Of a stretch of DNA of 28,293 nt, positions 17,278-24,518 are shown piece by piece. Each line of letters opens with the position of its first letter. The stretch's first letter is position 1. Made by a program: the position numbers and the translations under genes. The notes under the pieces are model-generated. The model worked only from the letters and a program-made list of their open reading frames with translations. It did not search any database and had not been told where the DNA came from. Origin of the DNA: Lachnoclostridium phytofermentans (lineage in GTDB: Bacteria; Bacillota; Clostridia; Lachnospirales; Lachnospiraceae); contig DPVV01000374.1 of assembly GCA_003526525.1 (NCBI GenBank), forward strand, positions 1 to 28,293. Reading direction: 5' to 3'.

Positions 17278-17342
17278 AGAAGTTTGTGCCGAGGATTACG
17301 CAGGCACAAACTTCTGTGTGAAAGAACTTTGTTCTTTCACAC
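17278..17342 (-). terminator. Two abutting perfect hairpins at the end of the phosphorylase gene
   Basis: Stem A: GTGTGAAAGAAC / GTTCTTTCACAC (17316-17342, 12 bp, 3-base loop) contains the stop codon itself. Stem B: AGAAGTTTGTGCC / GGCACAAACTTCT (17278-17315, 13 bp, 12-base loop) follows with no gap. Neither ends in a real T tract, so mRNA 3'-end protection or partial termination is as likely as full termination. Confidence 0.6.
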
Positions 17343-19730
17343 TCCCATCACAATACGAACATGGTGCGTGGTATTTGGCTCCTGAACCGGAAGTCTTTCT
17401 ACCAATTTTCCATCAAGATAGATTTCTTTAACGCCCTTCATAACTCCATCTGGATTTTCGACAGCAATCTCATAGACTGCACCTCTCCATTCTCTGGTTA
17501 CATGAAAGCTGTCCCATGAGCCTGGAATGCAAGGATTAATCTCTAAATAGTCAAATTGAGGCTTAATACCGAGCATATATCTAGTGGCACTAAAATATGC
17601 CCAACCGCCGGTCCCAGTCATAAATGGGTGTCTTGCACGGCCGAAAGCAGTGTGATCCCTACCCATAATAAATTGGCAATAAGAATATGGTTCTGCTTCA
17701 CGAATCTCGATTTTATCATTTTGATAATATGGGCAAAGTGCATTATAAAATTCCATTGCTCTGTCACCACGACCAAGTTCACACTCTGCTGCCCATGCCC
17801 ATGGATTTGGGTGACTAAAAATTGCTCCATTTTCTTTTAAGCCAGGATAAACACGAGTTACAAAACCAATATCATCATCTGGCACTGTATAGGAAGGTGC
17901 ATTTAGTAAAATTCCATATGGAGTATATAAATGCTGATATACACTATCCATAGCTTTGAGGCCTTTTTCATTGGTAGCAGCACCGGATAATACAGCCCAA
18001 GAGTTAGATTCTAAGTGAATCTTACCTTCTTTATCATTTATTGTACCAATTTTTTTACCGTTTTTCGTTATACCACGGATGAACCATTCCTGATCCCATA
18101 GTTCTTTGTTACATACTTCTTTGACATGATCAGCTAAAGCCGTGTATTTTTGTACATCCTCTTCACGATTTAAAAATTTCGCAAGAGAGATAAAATTATT
18201 AAGAGCCCAGTAGTGTAAGAAAGAAACCATTGCACTTTCTCCACCACCAAGGTTTAGACAGTCGTTCCAATCGGCGCGAAGTCCTTTGCAGATACCGGTT
18301 GCTCCAACTTGCTTTGAAGAAAAATCTAAGATTTTGGTTAGATGTTCATATACAGTCCCCTCACCACCATCTGCGTAAGTAATCACTTCGTCTGCTAATT
18401 CAAATTCTCCGGTCTCTTTTATGTATTCTACAACAGAGGATACGAGCCATAATGCATCATCAGAGCAAGCATCTTTGATACCATGAACGATGCTGTTTTT
18501 ATCCGGAGATGGAACTACGGTTGGTGATTTGAAAGGTTTTTTATCTTCATCTTTCACAAACCATTCTGGTTGGAATAAGTGAAGTCCATAACCATCGGAC
18601 ACAAGACCTTGCATTAACTCACGAATACGCTGTTTACATTTTTCTGGATTAGAATGAGGTATTGTCATGGAATCTTGTGCAGTATCTCGGTATCCAAGAC
18701 CTGTTCTTCCACCAACTTCAATAAAGGAAGCAAAGCGAGAGAACATAACATTAATTTCAGCTTGGTATAAAGTCCATGTATTAATTAAAGTATTCATTCC
18801 CTCATTTGGAGTTTGAATCTGTAATTTACTTTGTTTTTCATTCCAGAAAGTCTTTAAGTCATGATAAACTTGATCGACTGCGGATAAATTACTATATTTT
18901 TCGCGAATACGCTTGCCAGCACTACGATTCCCTTCACCTAACATATAAACAATTCGTATTGTTTCGTTTGGCTGAATAACAAAATTATGTTGAAGAGAAC
19001 CACAGTGATTATTTCCAAGTTCGGTACTACCACTTAATTCACCATTCATAACTCCGATTGGATTAGTTTCTGTATGATAAAGACCAAGGAATTTATCACG
19101 GAGACATTCATAACCATCTGGTGCTAAGGTTGAGGTAAAGTATTGATAACCAAATTCTTCATAGAATAAGTCATGCTCTATAATGCCATCTTCATAGGAA
19201 GAACCAGCACAGTAAAGGCTCATTTGGAAGTTCTGATTATCTATCATAATATGATGAAAAGAAAATTCACAATATGTAAATAGGCTAATATTTCTTGGTT
19301 TGGAATCGTTATTCGTAACTGTTACATCCCAAAGTTCCACATCTTCATCGATTGGTACAACAAGTGTTTGTGTCGCCTTTAATTTTTGATAATCACATTC
19401 GTAGACGGAGTAGGACATTCCATGACGGCAGGTATACTTAGCTTCATCTAATGGCTTACCTACTGGTTGCCATGAAACACTCCAGTAATCCTTCGTCTCA
19501 TTGTCCCTAAGGTATACATAATGCCCTGGGCGATCCATTGGTACACTATTTCCGCGAAATCTTGTAACACGGTGGTATTCTGGTGATTTATAAAACATGT
19601 AGCCACCTGCGGTTTGATTTACAACCACACAAGTGTCTTTAACCCCTAGATAATTGGTCCATGAGGTTGGAAGGTCAACGCGGTCGATGACATACTCTTT
19701 TTTTTCTTGATCAAAATGTCCGTATTGCAT
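17337..19730 (-). CDS. Cellobiose phosphorylase (GH94)
   Basis: Phosphorolysis of cellobiose to alpha-glucose-1-phosphate plus glucose, in the cytoplasm. At 797 residues it matches the usual length (about 790-820). The N-terminus MQYGHFDQEKKEYVIDRVDLPTSW is the standard opening of cellobiose phosphorylases. The catalytic region reads GLRADWNDCLNLGGGES with D490 as general acid, the position numbered D490 in the Cellvibrio gilvus enzyme as I recall it. The start is ATG 19730 with AAAGGAGG just upstream; the open frame extends 15 codons further, but without a ribosome site. Closely related GH94 enzymes act on laminaribiose or longer cellodextrins, so substrate length is not settled by eye. The transporter, sensor and mutase in the same cluster support a sugar-phosphorolysis pathway that saves one ATP per disaccharide compared with hydrolysis. 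Confidence 0.88.
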   Translation of the reverse strand: MQYGHFDQEKKEYVIDRVDLPTSWTNYLGVKDTCVVVNQTAGGYMFYKSPEYHRVTRFRGNSVPMDRPGHYVYLRDNETKDYWSVSWQPVGKPLDEAKYTCRHGMSYSVYECDYQKLKATQTLVVPIDEDVELWDVTVTNNDSKPRNISLFTYCEFSFHHIMIDNQNFQMSLYCAGSSYEDGIIEHDLFYEEFGYQYFTSTLAPDGYECLRDKFLGLYHTETNPIGVMNGELSGSTELGNNHCGSLQHNFVIQPNETIRIVYMLGEGNRSAGKRIREKYSNLSAVDQVYHDLKTFWNEKQSKLQIQTPNEGMNTLINTWTLYQAEINVMFSRFASFIEVGGRTGLGYRDTAQDSMTIPHSNPEKCKQRIRELMQGLVSDGYGLHLFQPEWFVKDEDKKPFKSPTVVPSPDKNSIVHGIKDACSDDALWLVSSVVEYIKETGEFELADEVITYADGGEGTVYEHLTKILDFSSKQVGATGICKGLRADWNDCLNLGGGESAMVSFLHYWALNNFISLAKFLNREEDVQKYTALADHVKEVCNKELWDQEWFIRGITKNGKKIGTINDKEGKIHLESNSWAVLSGAATNEKGLKAMDSVYQHLYTPYGILLNAPSYTVPDDDIGFVTRVYPGLKENGAIFSHPNPWAWAAECELGRGDRAMEFYNALCPYYQNDKIEIREAEPYSYCQFIMGRDHTAFGRARHPFMTGTGGWAYFSATRYMLGIKPQFDYLEINPCIPGSWDSFHVTREWRGAVYEIAVENPDGVMKGVKEIYLDGKLVERLPVQEPNTTHHVRIVMGV

Positions 19731-19990
19731 ACATGCCTCCTTTAAAGATTTAGATAACAAGTGCGTTTTTTGCACCGCTAATCTGATTATCGGAACAAAT
19801 CCTGTTCCAACAAATAGGCAATACCAGATTAAAACCGTTTCTCGGATATAACTTTCTATTACCCTACTTGTATATTAGCACATTACAGGGATTAATCGAT
19901 ATTGTAATCTTGCTCTTTCTTGTATCGTTTTGTCGACTTCATAAGCGGGGAGAAATAGGGCAAAACAAGCCATATTTTACAATAAAAAAA
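19731..19990 (-). promoter_or_regulatory. Leader and control region of the cellobiose phosphorylase gene
   Basis: No gene. On the - strand the leader can fold: GGAACA / TGTTCC (about 19793-19810) sits inside AATCTG / CAGATT arms. GTGC / GCAC with an AAAAAAC loop lies close to the ribosome site. Farther up, ATTACA (19882-19887) and TGTAAT (19903-19908) form a spaced inverted repeat around ATCGAT, a possible operator. I could not pick a convincing -35/-10 pair. Confidence 0.35.
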
Positions 19991-19994
19991 TACA

Positions 19995-20036
19995 ACAAAT
20001 AGCACGCTACCACAATAAGGATAGCGTGCCGTTGTT
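19995..20036 (-). terminator. Rho-independent terminator of pckA
   Basis: Inner 8-bp stem GCACGCTA / TAGCGTGC (20002-20029), extended by ACAAC/GTTGT arms. On the - strand it ends in TTGTATTTTTTTA. A second hairpin, TTGTGCG / CGCACAA (20035-20056), precedes it. Confidence 0.8.
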
Positions 20037-20096
20037 GTGCGCTAATCATCGCACAATCTTTGTATCTATAGTGGATGAAAAATAGAATAATAACCT

Positions 20097-21764
20097 TTAG
20101 TTTAACTCAGATACTATCTTCTTAAGAGCTAAAAGAGCATCTTCTGGAAGTTTATCATATCCGCCTTTCATGCTTTCTCTACTCTCAACAAATTTAACAC
20201 GGTCTAGCATTCTAGCTTTTAACTGATCTTTATATTCTGGGTCATCTAGATTTGGAATAAATCCGTTCCACTCAAAGATTTCAATATCTTCAAAAGGCCC
20301 CCATTGTTTAAAATCAGCCTTACCTTCGACAACTGCTTCTATAACGCCAAGTGTATCTGCTGGTTTTACCTTTTTACCCATGAAGTCGCCAGTATTGATA
20401 ATGTAACAATCTACGTTTCTTTCAGCTACTAACTTTTTGAATTTATCATAATCATTTGCTAAAGGATAAGTTCTAAATGGGTTAGCATATGGTTCCACTA
20501 CTAATGCTTTAGGGTCAATACCTTCTGCTAATCTTTCTGCATTTGATCTTTTTGTTGCCAATGTTGCTCCCATAACAGAAGCAAGCGAAGCTCCTTTTAA
20601 TTTTACTATTGGAGGGATAGTAGGATCTTTCATAATCCAGAAGATAGCATTTACGGGCTCTTCTATTTTATCAACACGGTTCGGTGACCATAATTTTGAT
20701 TTAATGGCACGACCATTACCATTACGGATATCCTCCGTTACCAAAACTACTTTACCATCCTCATCAATGGTAGCGGAGCAGTTTTGAGCTGTTAATAGAT
20801 ATTTATTATCTTCGCAGTATGTAGGGTAGTCAGCAGTTTTATCAAAATAAGTTGGCTCCATCGCGATAGAGGATCCAGTCTCTGTATTGATAATAAATGC
20901 ATCATCATGAAGTACGGTTATGTCATACTTACCATTATGTTTCGCATGCGTTATCGTAGATTTTCCTGATCCAGAAAGACCGAATACTGATGCTACATAA
21001 GATTTGCTATTCGGAAGGTTGTATCTTTTTTGACCACCATGGCAAGATGCATATCCATTTCGGTTAGCAACAGCCCATCCGATCGTGAGAGTTCCTTTTT
21101 TATGTTCTCCAAAGTATCTCATACCTAAGATTGCAGCACAGTTTTCAGCAGTGTTAAAATAGCATAAACACTTAGGATCATACTTAGGATTAGTGGTTCC
21201 GGTCCATTGCGGATTTGAGAAAATATAGATGTCCGGTTCGTTACCAATAGGTTTTGAATTTTTGTACATCCTTACATACTCATCTGACATGTATTGAAAG
21301 TTTAACATCCAGGAGTACATAATGTTTTCTTCACCTTCTGGAATTAGCAGATGGGCTTTTACCATAAATTCAGGATCTAAGCCTATGTAAACTTCTGCAT
21401 GGTACATGGTATCCCATCTTGTATCATAAATGGCATCCATAACGATTTTGTCTAATTCCGCACAATCAACATTTGGCTCACCAGCGATTCTTCTTGCAGC
21501 AGCATAACGTCCTGTAATAGAGCCGTCATTAAATAAGAGCACTTTTGAGTCTTTCTCTAGACCAAATTCTTCTCCTCTGTATACTGGCATATCAGTTACC
21601 ACAGTACCAGGAGAATTTTTCGCAAGCTCGTAGGCTTCCTTTAGGGTGTTGACTTTCACAACATTGTTGCCATAAAAAGCGGCTTCAATAATTGAGCGAG
21701 TTTTTGTAAATCCTGGTTTTCCAACACCGATTTCGTCGCGCTTATAATACGCTTTTGTTGACAT
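20097..21764 (-). CDS. pckA: Phosphoenolpyruvate carboxykinase (ATP-type)
   Basis: Interconverts oxaloacetate + ATP and PEP + ADP + CO2. In fermentative anaerobes it often runs in the carboxylating, ATP-forming direction towards C4 acids. The 555-residue protein shows the kinase-1a loop GLSGSGKST (262-270, K268) typical of the ATP-dependent family, and the metal-binding HDDAFIIN segment about 25 residues later. The clade's early YRGEEFG and later VRMYKNSK stretches are present too. ATG 21764 is chosen because TAGGAGG lies nine bases upstream; the 32 extra upstream codons lack family similarity and are the transcribed leader. It is a single-gene unit with a near-consensus promoter and its own terminator. 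Confidence 0.93.
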   Translation of the reverse strand: MSTKAYYKRDEIGVGKPGFTKTRSIIEAAFYGNNVVKVNTLKEAYELAKNSPGTVVTDMPVYRGEEFGLEKDSKVLLFNDGSITGRYAAARRIAGEPNVDCAELDKIVMDAIYDTRWDTMYHAEVYIGLDPEFMVKAHLLIPEGEENIMYSWMLNFQYMSDEYVRMYKNSKPIGNEPDIYIFSNPQWTGTTNPKYDPKCLCYFNTAENCAAILGMRYFGEHKKGTLTIGWAVANRNGYASCHGGQKRYNLPNSKSYVASVFGLSGSGKSTITHAKHNGKYDITVLHDDAFIINTETGSSIAMEPTYFDKTADYPTYCEDNKYLLTAQNCSATIDEDGKVVLVTEDIRNGNGRAIKSKLWSPNRVDKIEEPVNAIFWIMKDPTIPPIVKLKGASLASVMGATLATKRSNAERLAEGIDPKALVVEPYANPFRTYPLANDYDKFKKLVAERNVDCYIINTGDFMGKKVKPADTLGVIEAVVEGKADFKQWGPFEDIEIFEWNGFIPNLDDPEYKDQLKARMLDRVKFVESRESMKGGYDKLPEDALLALKKIVSELN

Positions 21765-21879
21765 GATTGATTTCCTCCTATGAATTATGATATATCTAAT
21801 ATATTTGCTGCTCACCGGAAGCGAAAGAATGCTTCTACTGGCAGAAAATAAATTGATCAAACGAACAATATGGAAACCC

Positions 21880-21893
21880 TTAAAACGGGAACA
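21880..21893. promoter_or_regulatory. Possible CcpA (cre) site in the pckA leader
   Basis: TTAAAACGGGAACA differs from TGWAANCGNTNWCA at two fixed positions. It lies roughly 30-40 bases after the predicted transcription start, where a road-block site would act. It is a weak match and offered as a candidate only. Confidence 0.25.
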
Positions 21894-21926
21894 CTTGTGA
21901 CGATATTATCAATTTCTACCAATTTA

Positions 21927-21955
21927 AGTATAGATTTATTGCATGTAAATGTCAA
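21927..21955 (-). promoter_or_regulatory. Near-consensus sigma-A promoter of pckA
   Basis: On the - strand, a perfect -35 TTGACA (21955-21950), 17-base spacer and -10 TATACT (21932-21927). Transcription from here gives a leader of about 155 nt. Confidence 0.85.
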
Positions 21956-21999
21956 TATTTATATCAAATATTTAACAAACTTATAAGATTAGACAAAAT

Positions 22000-22321
22000 T
22001 AATGTAATAAATTCATAAAAACAGGCCTAAAGTTAGTATTTGCTATGTTAAAAATGCAACAAATTTGAAAATATCAAAGAGATGATAGCTGCTAATTACT
22101 GCATGATACGAGTTATAGTAAAAGCAAGAGAATTTTTTGGTGCTACAATGAATGACGGAGCACAAAAAATTTCTTGCTTTCACGTTCTTATAATATAGCC
22201 TTACAGAAGATGTCCCCCGCTTCTTAGCGAAGAGGGTTCCGAGTATCCGCTTCGTGAAGCGGTACAATTTGCTTATTCTTTATAGAAATAATTTAGGGCT
22301 ATAGTGGTGAGTAAAAAATTT
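22000..22321. other. Non-coding region rich in inverted repeats
   Basis: Holds a large imperfect inverted repeat (22121-22180, listed separately). It also has a perfect 7-bp stem CCGCTTC / GAAGCGG with GT loop (22247-22262) and a CTTC..GAAG stem next to it (22219-22236). The only open frame here (22043-22267, - strand) has no ribosome site and is judged non-coding. Confidence 0.4.
22121..22180. repeat. Imperfect 22-24 bp inverted repeat with 14-base loop
   Basis: The arms run from AAAGCAAGAG to GGTGCT (22121-22144) and from AGCACA to TTGCTTT (22159-22180), with one gap and one or two mismatches. It could be the terminator of the DUF885 gene, although 140 bases away, or a small palindromic element. 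Confidence 0.5.
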
Positions 22322-24085
22322 TTATTTTTTTTCAGAATTAGATCCAGTTTTTTCTGTCAGCCAGTTTTTTAAATATTTTTCTATGATATCATATGGCGCT
22401 GGTCCAAAATCCAATAAGAAGGTATGAAAATCTTTTAGACGGAAATTCTCCTGCAATGTGGATTTTGCTAGACTTTTTAGCTCCATTATTTCAATATAGC
22501 CCACACAGTAAGGAAGATAAATGCCTGGCTCACCAAGAATGGAATTATAGATTCCCTCAGCATCTTCCGGAGAGGATACGTAATTACTCCAAAAATCTAT
22601 AGTTTCCTCTTTCGTCCATTCTTCATAGTGTATACCGATATCTGTTAGAGAGTATAAGCAATGTACGGCTATCATATTTGCTTTTAGGAAGTCAGAAAGA
22701 TTCTGACTTAGTCCAGCTATACCATAGGAATAGCATTCCACATAGGTAGCCCAGCCCTCATCGTAACCAGTTACATTAATAACACTACGTATTGGATGTT
22801 TATTAAGTTTCCTAAAATACACATTTTGATAGAGATGACCTGGATAACCTTCATGTGCTATCGTTGGGAACAACTTTGTCATATCAAAGTTTGGATTATC
22901 ATTAATGTAGATACAATTTTCCGTATAAAAGTCAATCGGTGGTACTAAGTACATTGCTGGACTAAGATGATTTTCTAAGGAATCAGGAACATACTTTACG
23001 GTATAATTAACGCTATCCAAAACAGGAAAATCCTTAGTAATTTGAGCCGCGAGGTACTCCATTGTAGCATTCGGTTCTGTTTCTGGGAAGGTAATATTTA
23101 TATATTGGTCATAAAGGGTTGGATCTTTGATACTTAGTGTGGTAATGGTAGATAAGCAACGGTTTAGTAAGGCTTTTAAGCTCCTTTTCATCTCTGGAAT
23201 TGTTTTTGATGAACCAGTGGATGACTGAACTTTTAACTCATAATATTCTTTTCCGCCCTCGAAACCGCAAAGTCCGTTTTCATTTTTTGAACTACCTTTT
23301 AAAGAAATCAATGTATCAATTAAGCTATGATAGGCAGGAATCACGGAAGTTAAAATTGCAGCTTTATTCTTCTCTTCAAAATCACTTTTTTCCTTATCTG
23401 TTAAATCTGGAATGATTTCCATTCTTTCCTTAAATGATGTGATTAAGAAGTTATCTTCAGGGCTTTTAATAAAATCTTGACACTGAGCGATTATGTCATC
23501 CGCAATGTCATCCGTCATAAAATAACCTTTTTGGGATTTTTCTTTCTCAAATTCTTCAAGGGATGTAAAATAATCATCTACGCAATTCAGAAGTTTAATA
23601 TATGTAGTAATGTCGTCTTTCGAGTAAAAGGCATATTCCGCAAAAAGAATTGGTAACTGCGCTTGCAGGCCAGTCGTTGGACCAAGCTGTTCTACAAGAT
23701 ATGGGTAAGTACCTATAGCAAGATTTTTGGAAAATACGTCATTTAGAATCTCATAAGTAATCTGATCTTCTTTCGTAAGCCAATCGTAATTAAACTCTTG
23801 TAATTTGTTTCTGTTGTTTTCTGCATCAATTATATCCTTCTTCATCTGATCTATGGAAAACGTACCCAGCGTCGGTTTGATATTTTTTATACCGTAGTTT
23901 TCAGGGTTTGCCAAAGTGTAATGAAGTGATAGGGAGTCACTTGTAACCTGATCTTTAAATAACTTATCAAGAAAAGTATGATAACTTTTCTGTATGTCTT
24001 CTTGCGTTTTTTCCTTACATCCAACCAGACTTATGACTAGAATAAGGCTTAGAAATAAGGCAAATAATCTGTTTAATTTTTTCAT
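22322..24085 (-). CDS. DUF885-family lipoprotein, putative zinc metallopeptidase
   Basis: A 587-residue cell-surface lipoprotein. The signal MKKLNRLFALFLSLILVISL is followed by VGC with lipidated C23. The rest matches the DUF885 family. The diagnostic motif H411-E-G-Y-P-G-H417 and a later GWATYVE segment are present, which by analogy with HExxH-like gluzincins suggests a zinc peptidase; activity is not established for most members. GGAGG lies shortly before ATG 24085, and a potential pseudoknot lies directly upstream of that ribosome site. The gene is transcribed alone, divergently from the flagellar genes. Possible role: trimming of peptides or cell-wall material outside the membrane (inference). 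Confidence 0.85.
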   Translation of the reverse strand: MKKLNRLFALFLSLILVISLVGCKEKTQEDIQKSYHTFLDKLFKDQVTSDSLSLHYTLANPENYGIKNIKPTLGTFSIDQMKKDIIDAENNRNKLQEFNYDWLTKEDQITYEILNDVFSKNLAIGTYPYLVEQLGPTTGLQAQLPILFAEYAFYSKDDITTYIKLLNCVDDYFTSLEEFEKEKSQKGYFMTDDIADDIIAQCQDFIKSPEDNFLITSFKERMEIIPDLTDKEKSDFEEKNKAAILTSVIPAYHSLIDTLISLKGSSKNENGLCGFEGGKEYYELKVQSSTGSSKTIPEMKRSLKALLNRCLSTITTLSIKDPTLYDQYINITFPETEPNATMEYLAAQITKDFPVLDSVNYTVKYVPDSLENHLSPAMYLVPPIDFYTENCIYINDNPNFDMTKLFPTIAHEGYPGHLYQNVYFRKLNKHPIRSVINVTGYDEGWATYVECYSYGIAGLSQNLSDFLKANMIAVHCLYSLTDIGIHYEEWTKEETIDFWSNYVSSPEDAEGIYNSILGEPGIYLPYCVGYIEIMELKSLAKSTLQENFRLKDFHTFLLDFGPAPYDIIEKYLKNWLTEKTGSNSEKK

Positions 24086-24100
24086 AAAGCTCCTCCATTC

Positions 24101-24139
24101 TGTCGCAATCCCTCGAATTTGGGCGACAGCACAAATTCG
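24101..24139 (-). promoter_or_regulatory. Possible H-type pseudoknot in the DUF885 leader
   Basis: On the - strand the order is CGAATTTG (24139-24132), 3 nt, TGTCGC (24128-24123), 1 nt, CAAATTCG (24121-24114), 7 nt, GCGACA (24106-24101). The ribosome site follows four bases later. The two perfect stems (8 and 6 bp) interleave with loop lengths suited to an H-type pseudoknot. They could also act as alternative hairpins controlling translation. Confidence 0.45.
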
Positions 24140-24348
24140 TATATCCTACAAATTCATTACTAAGTTTAAGATTAGTGGAAGTTTTTTTACATTATCTATT
24201 ACAATTTAATACCATTTATGGAGGTGTAGTGAAACGGTAAAATTTTTTATCTTATTCCTAAGGCTTAGCACGAAGCAGAACGTATAGTTTAATGTATGTA
24301 AAATAGTTTGGTTACATAACCAGTTCTAGGAATTTTGAGCGAACCAGT

Positions 24349-24374
24349 TAAGTTTTTATAAAAATATCCGAAAT
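24349..24374 (+). promoter_or_regulatory. Sigma-D (FliA) type flagellar promoter
   Basis: TAAG (24349-24352), exactly 15 bases, then CCGAAAT (24368-24374). The clostridial/Bacillus sigma-D consensus is TAAA-N15-CCGATAT, and the downstream genes are flagellar, which supports the call. Confidence 0.6.
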
Positions 24375-24405
24375 ACATGATAGTAATGAAGGCATATTAA
24401 CGTAT

Positions 24406-24503
24406 TTCGTTATAACGAAGTAAAGTGAGAGTGTATTGAAAGATAATGTCTTTCAACTGAAAGAAATCACTTTCAACTACTGATTTTGATTCCGCTAAAG
24501 CGG
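24406..24503 (+). promoter_or_regulatory. Structured 5' leader of the flagellar operon
   Basis: In order: the 14-bp palindrome TTCGTTATAACGAA (24406-24419), the arms TTGAAAGA (24436-24443) and TCTTTCAA (24449-24456), then TGAAAG (24458-24463) and CTTTCA (24470-24475), then CCGCT-AA-AGCGG (24492-24503) right before the ribosome site. Arm 2 can pair with arm 1 or arm 3, so alternative folds are possible. Confidence 0.45.
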
Positions 24504-24518
24504 GCAAGGGGAATAATC

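Noticed and set aside
22043..22267. 74-codon open frame on the - strand between pckA and the DUF885 gene
   Set aside because: No ribosome site, no recognisable domain, odd composition (many Phe, Tyr, Cys, Ser), and it runs straight through the long inverted repeat at 22121-22180.
24406..24419. lox-like or recombinase site at the 14-bp palindrome TTCGTTATAACGAA
   Set aside because: No asymmetric spacer, no second copy and no recombinase gene; more simply part of the leader or an operator.
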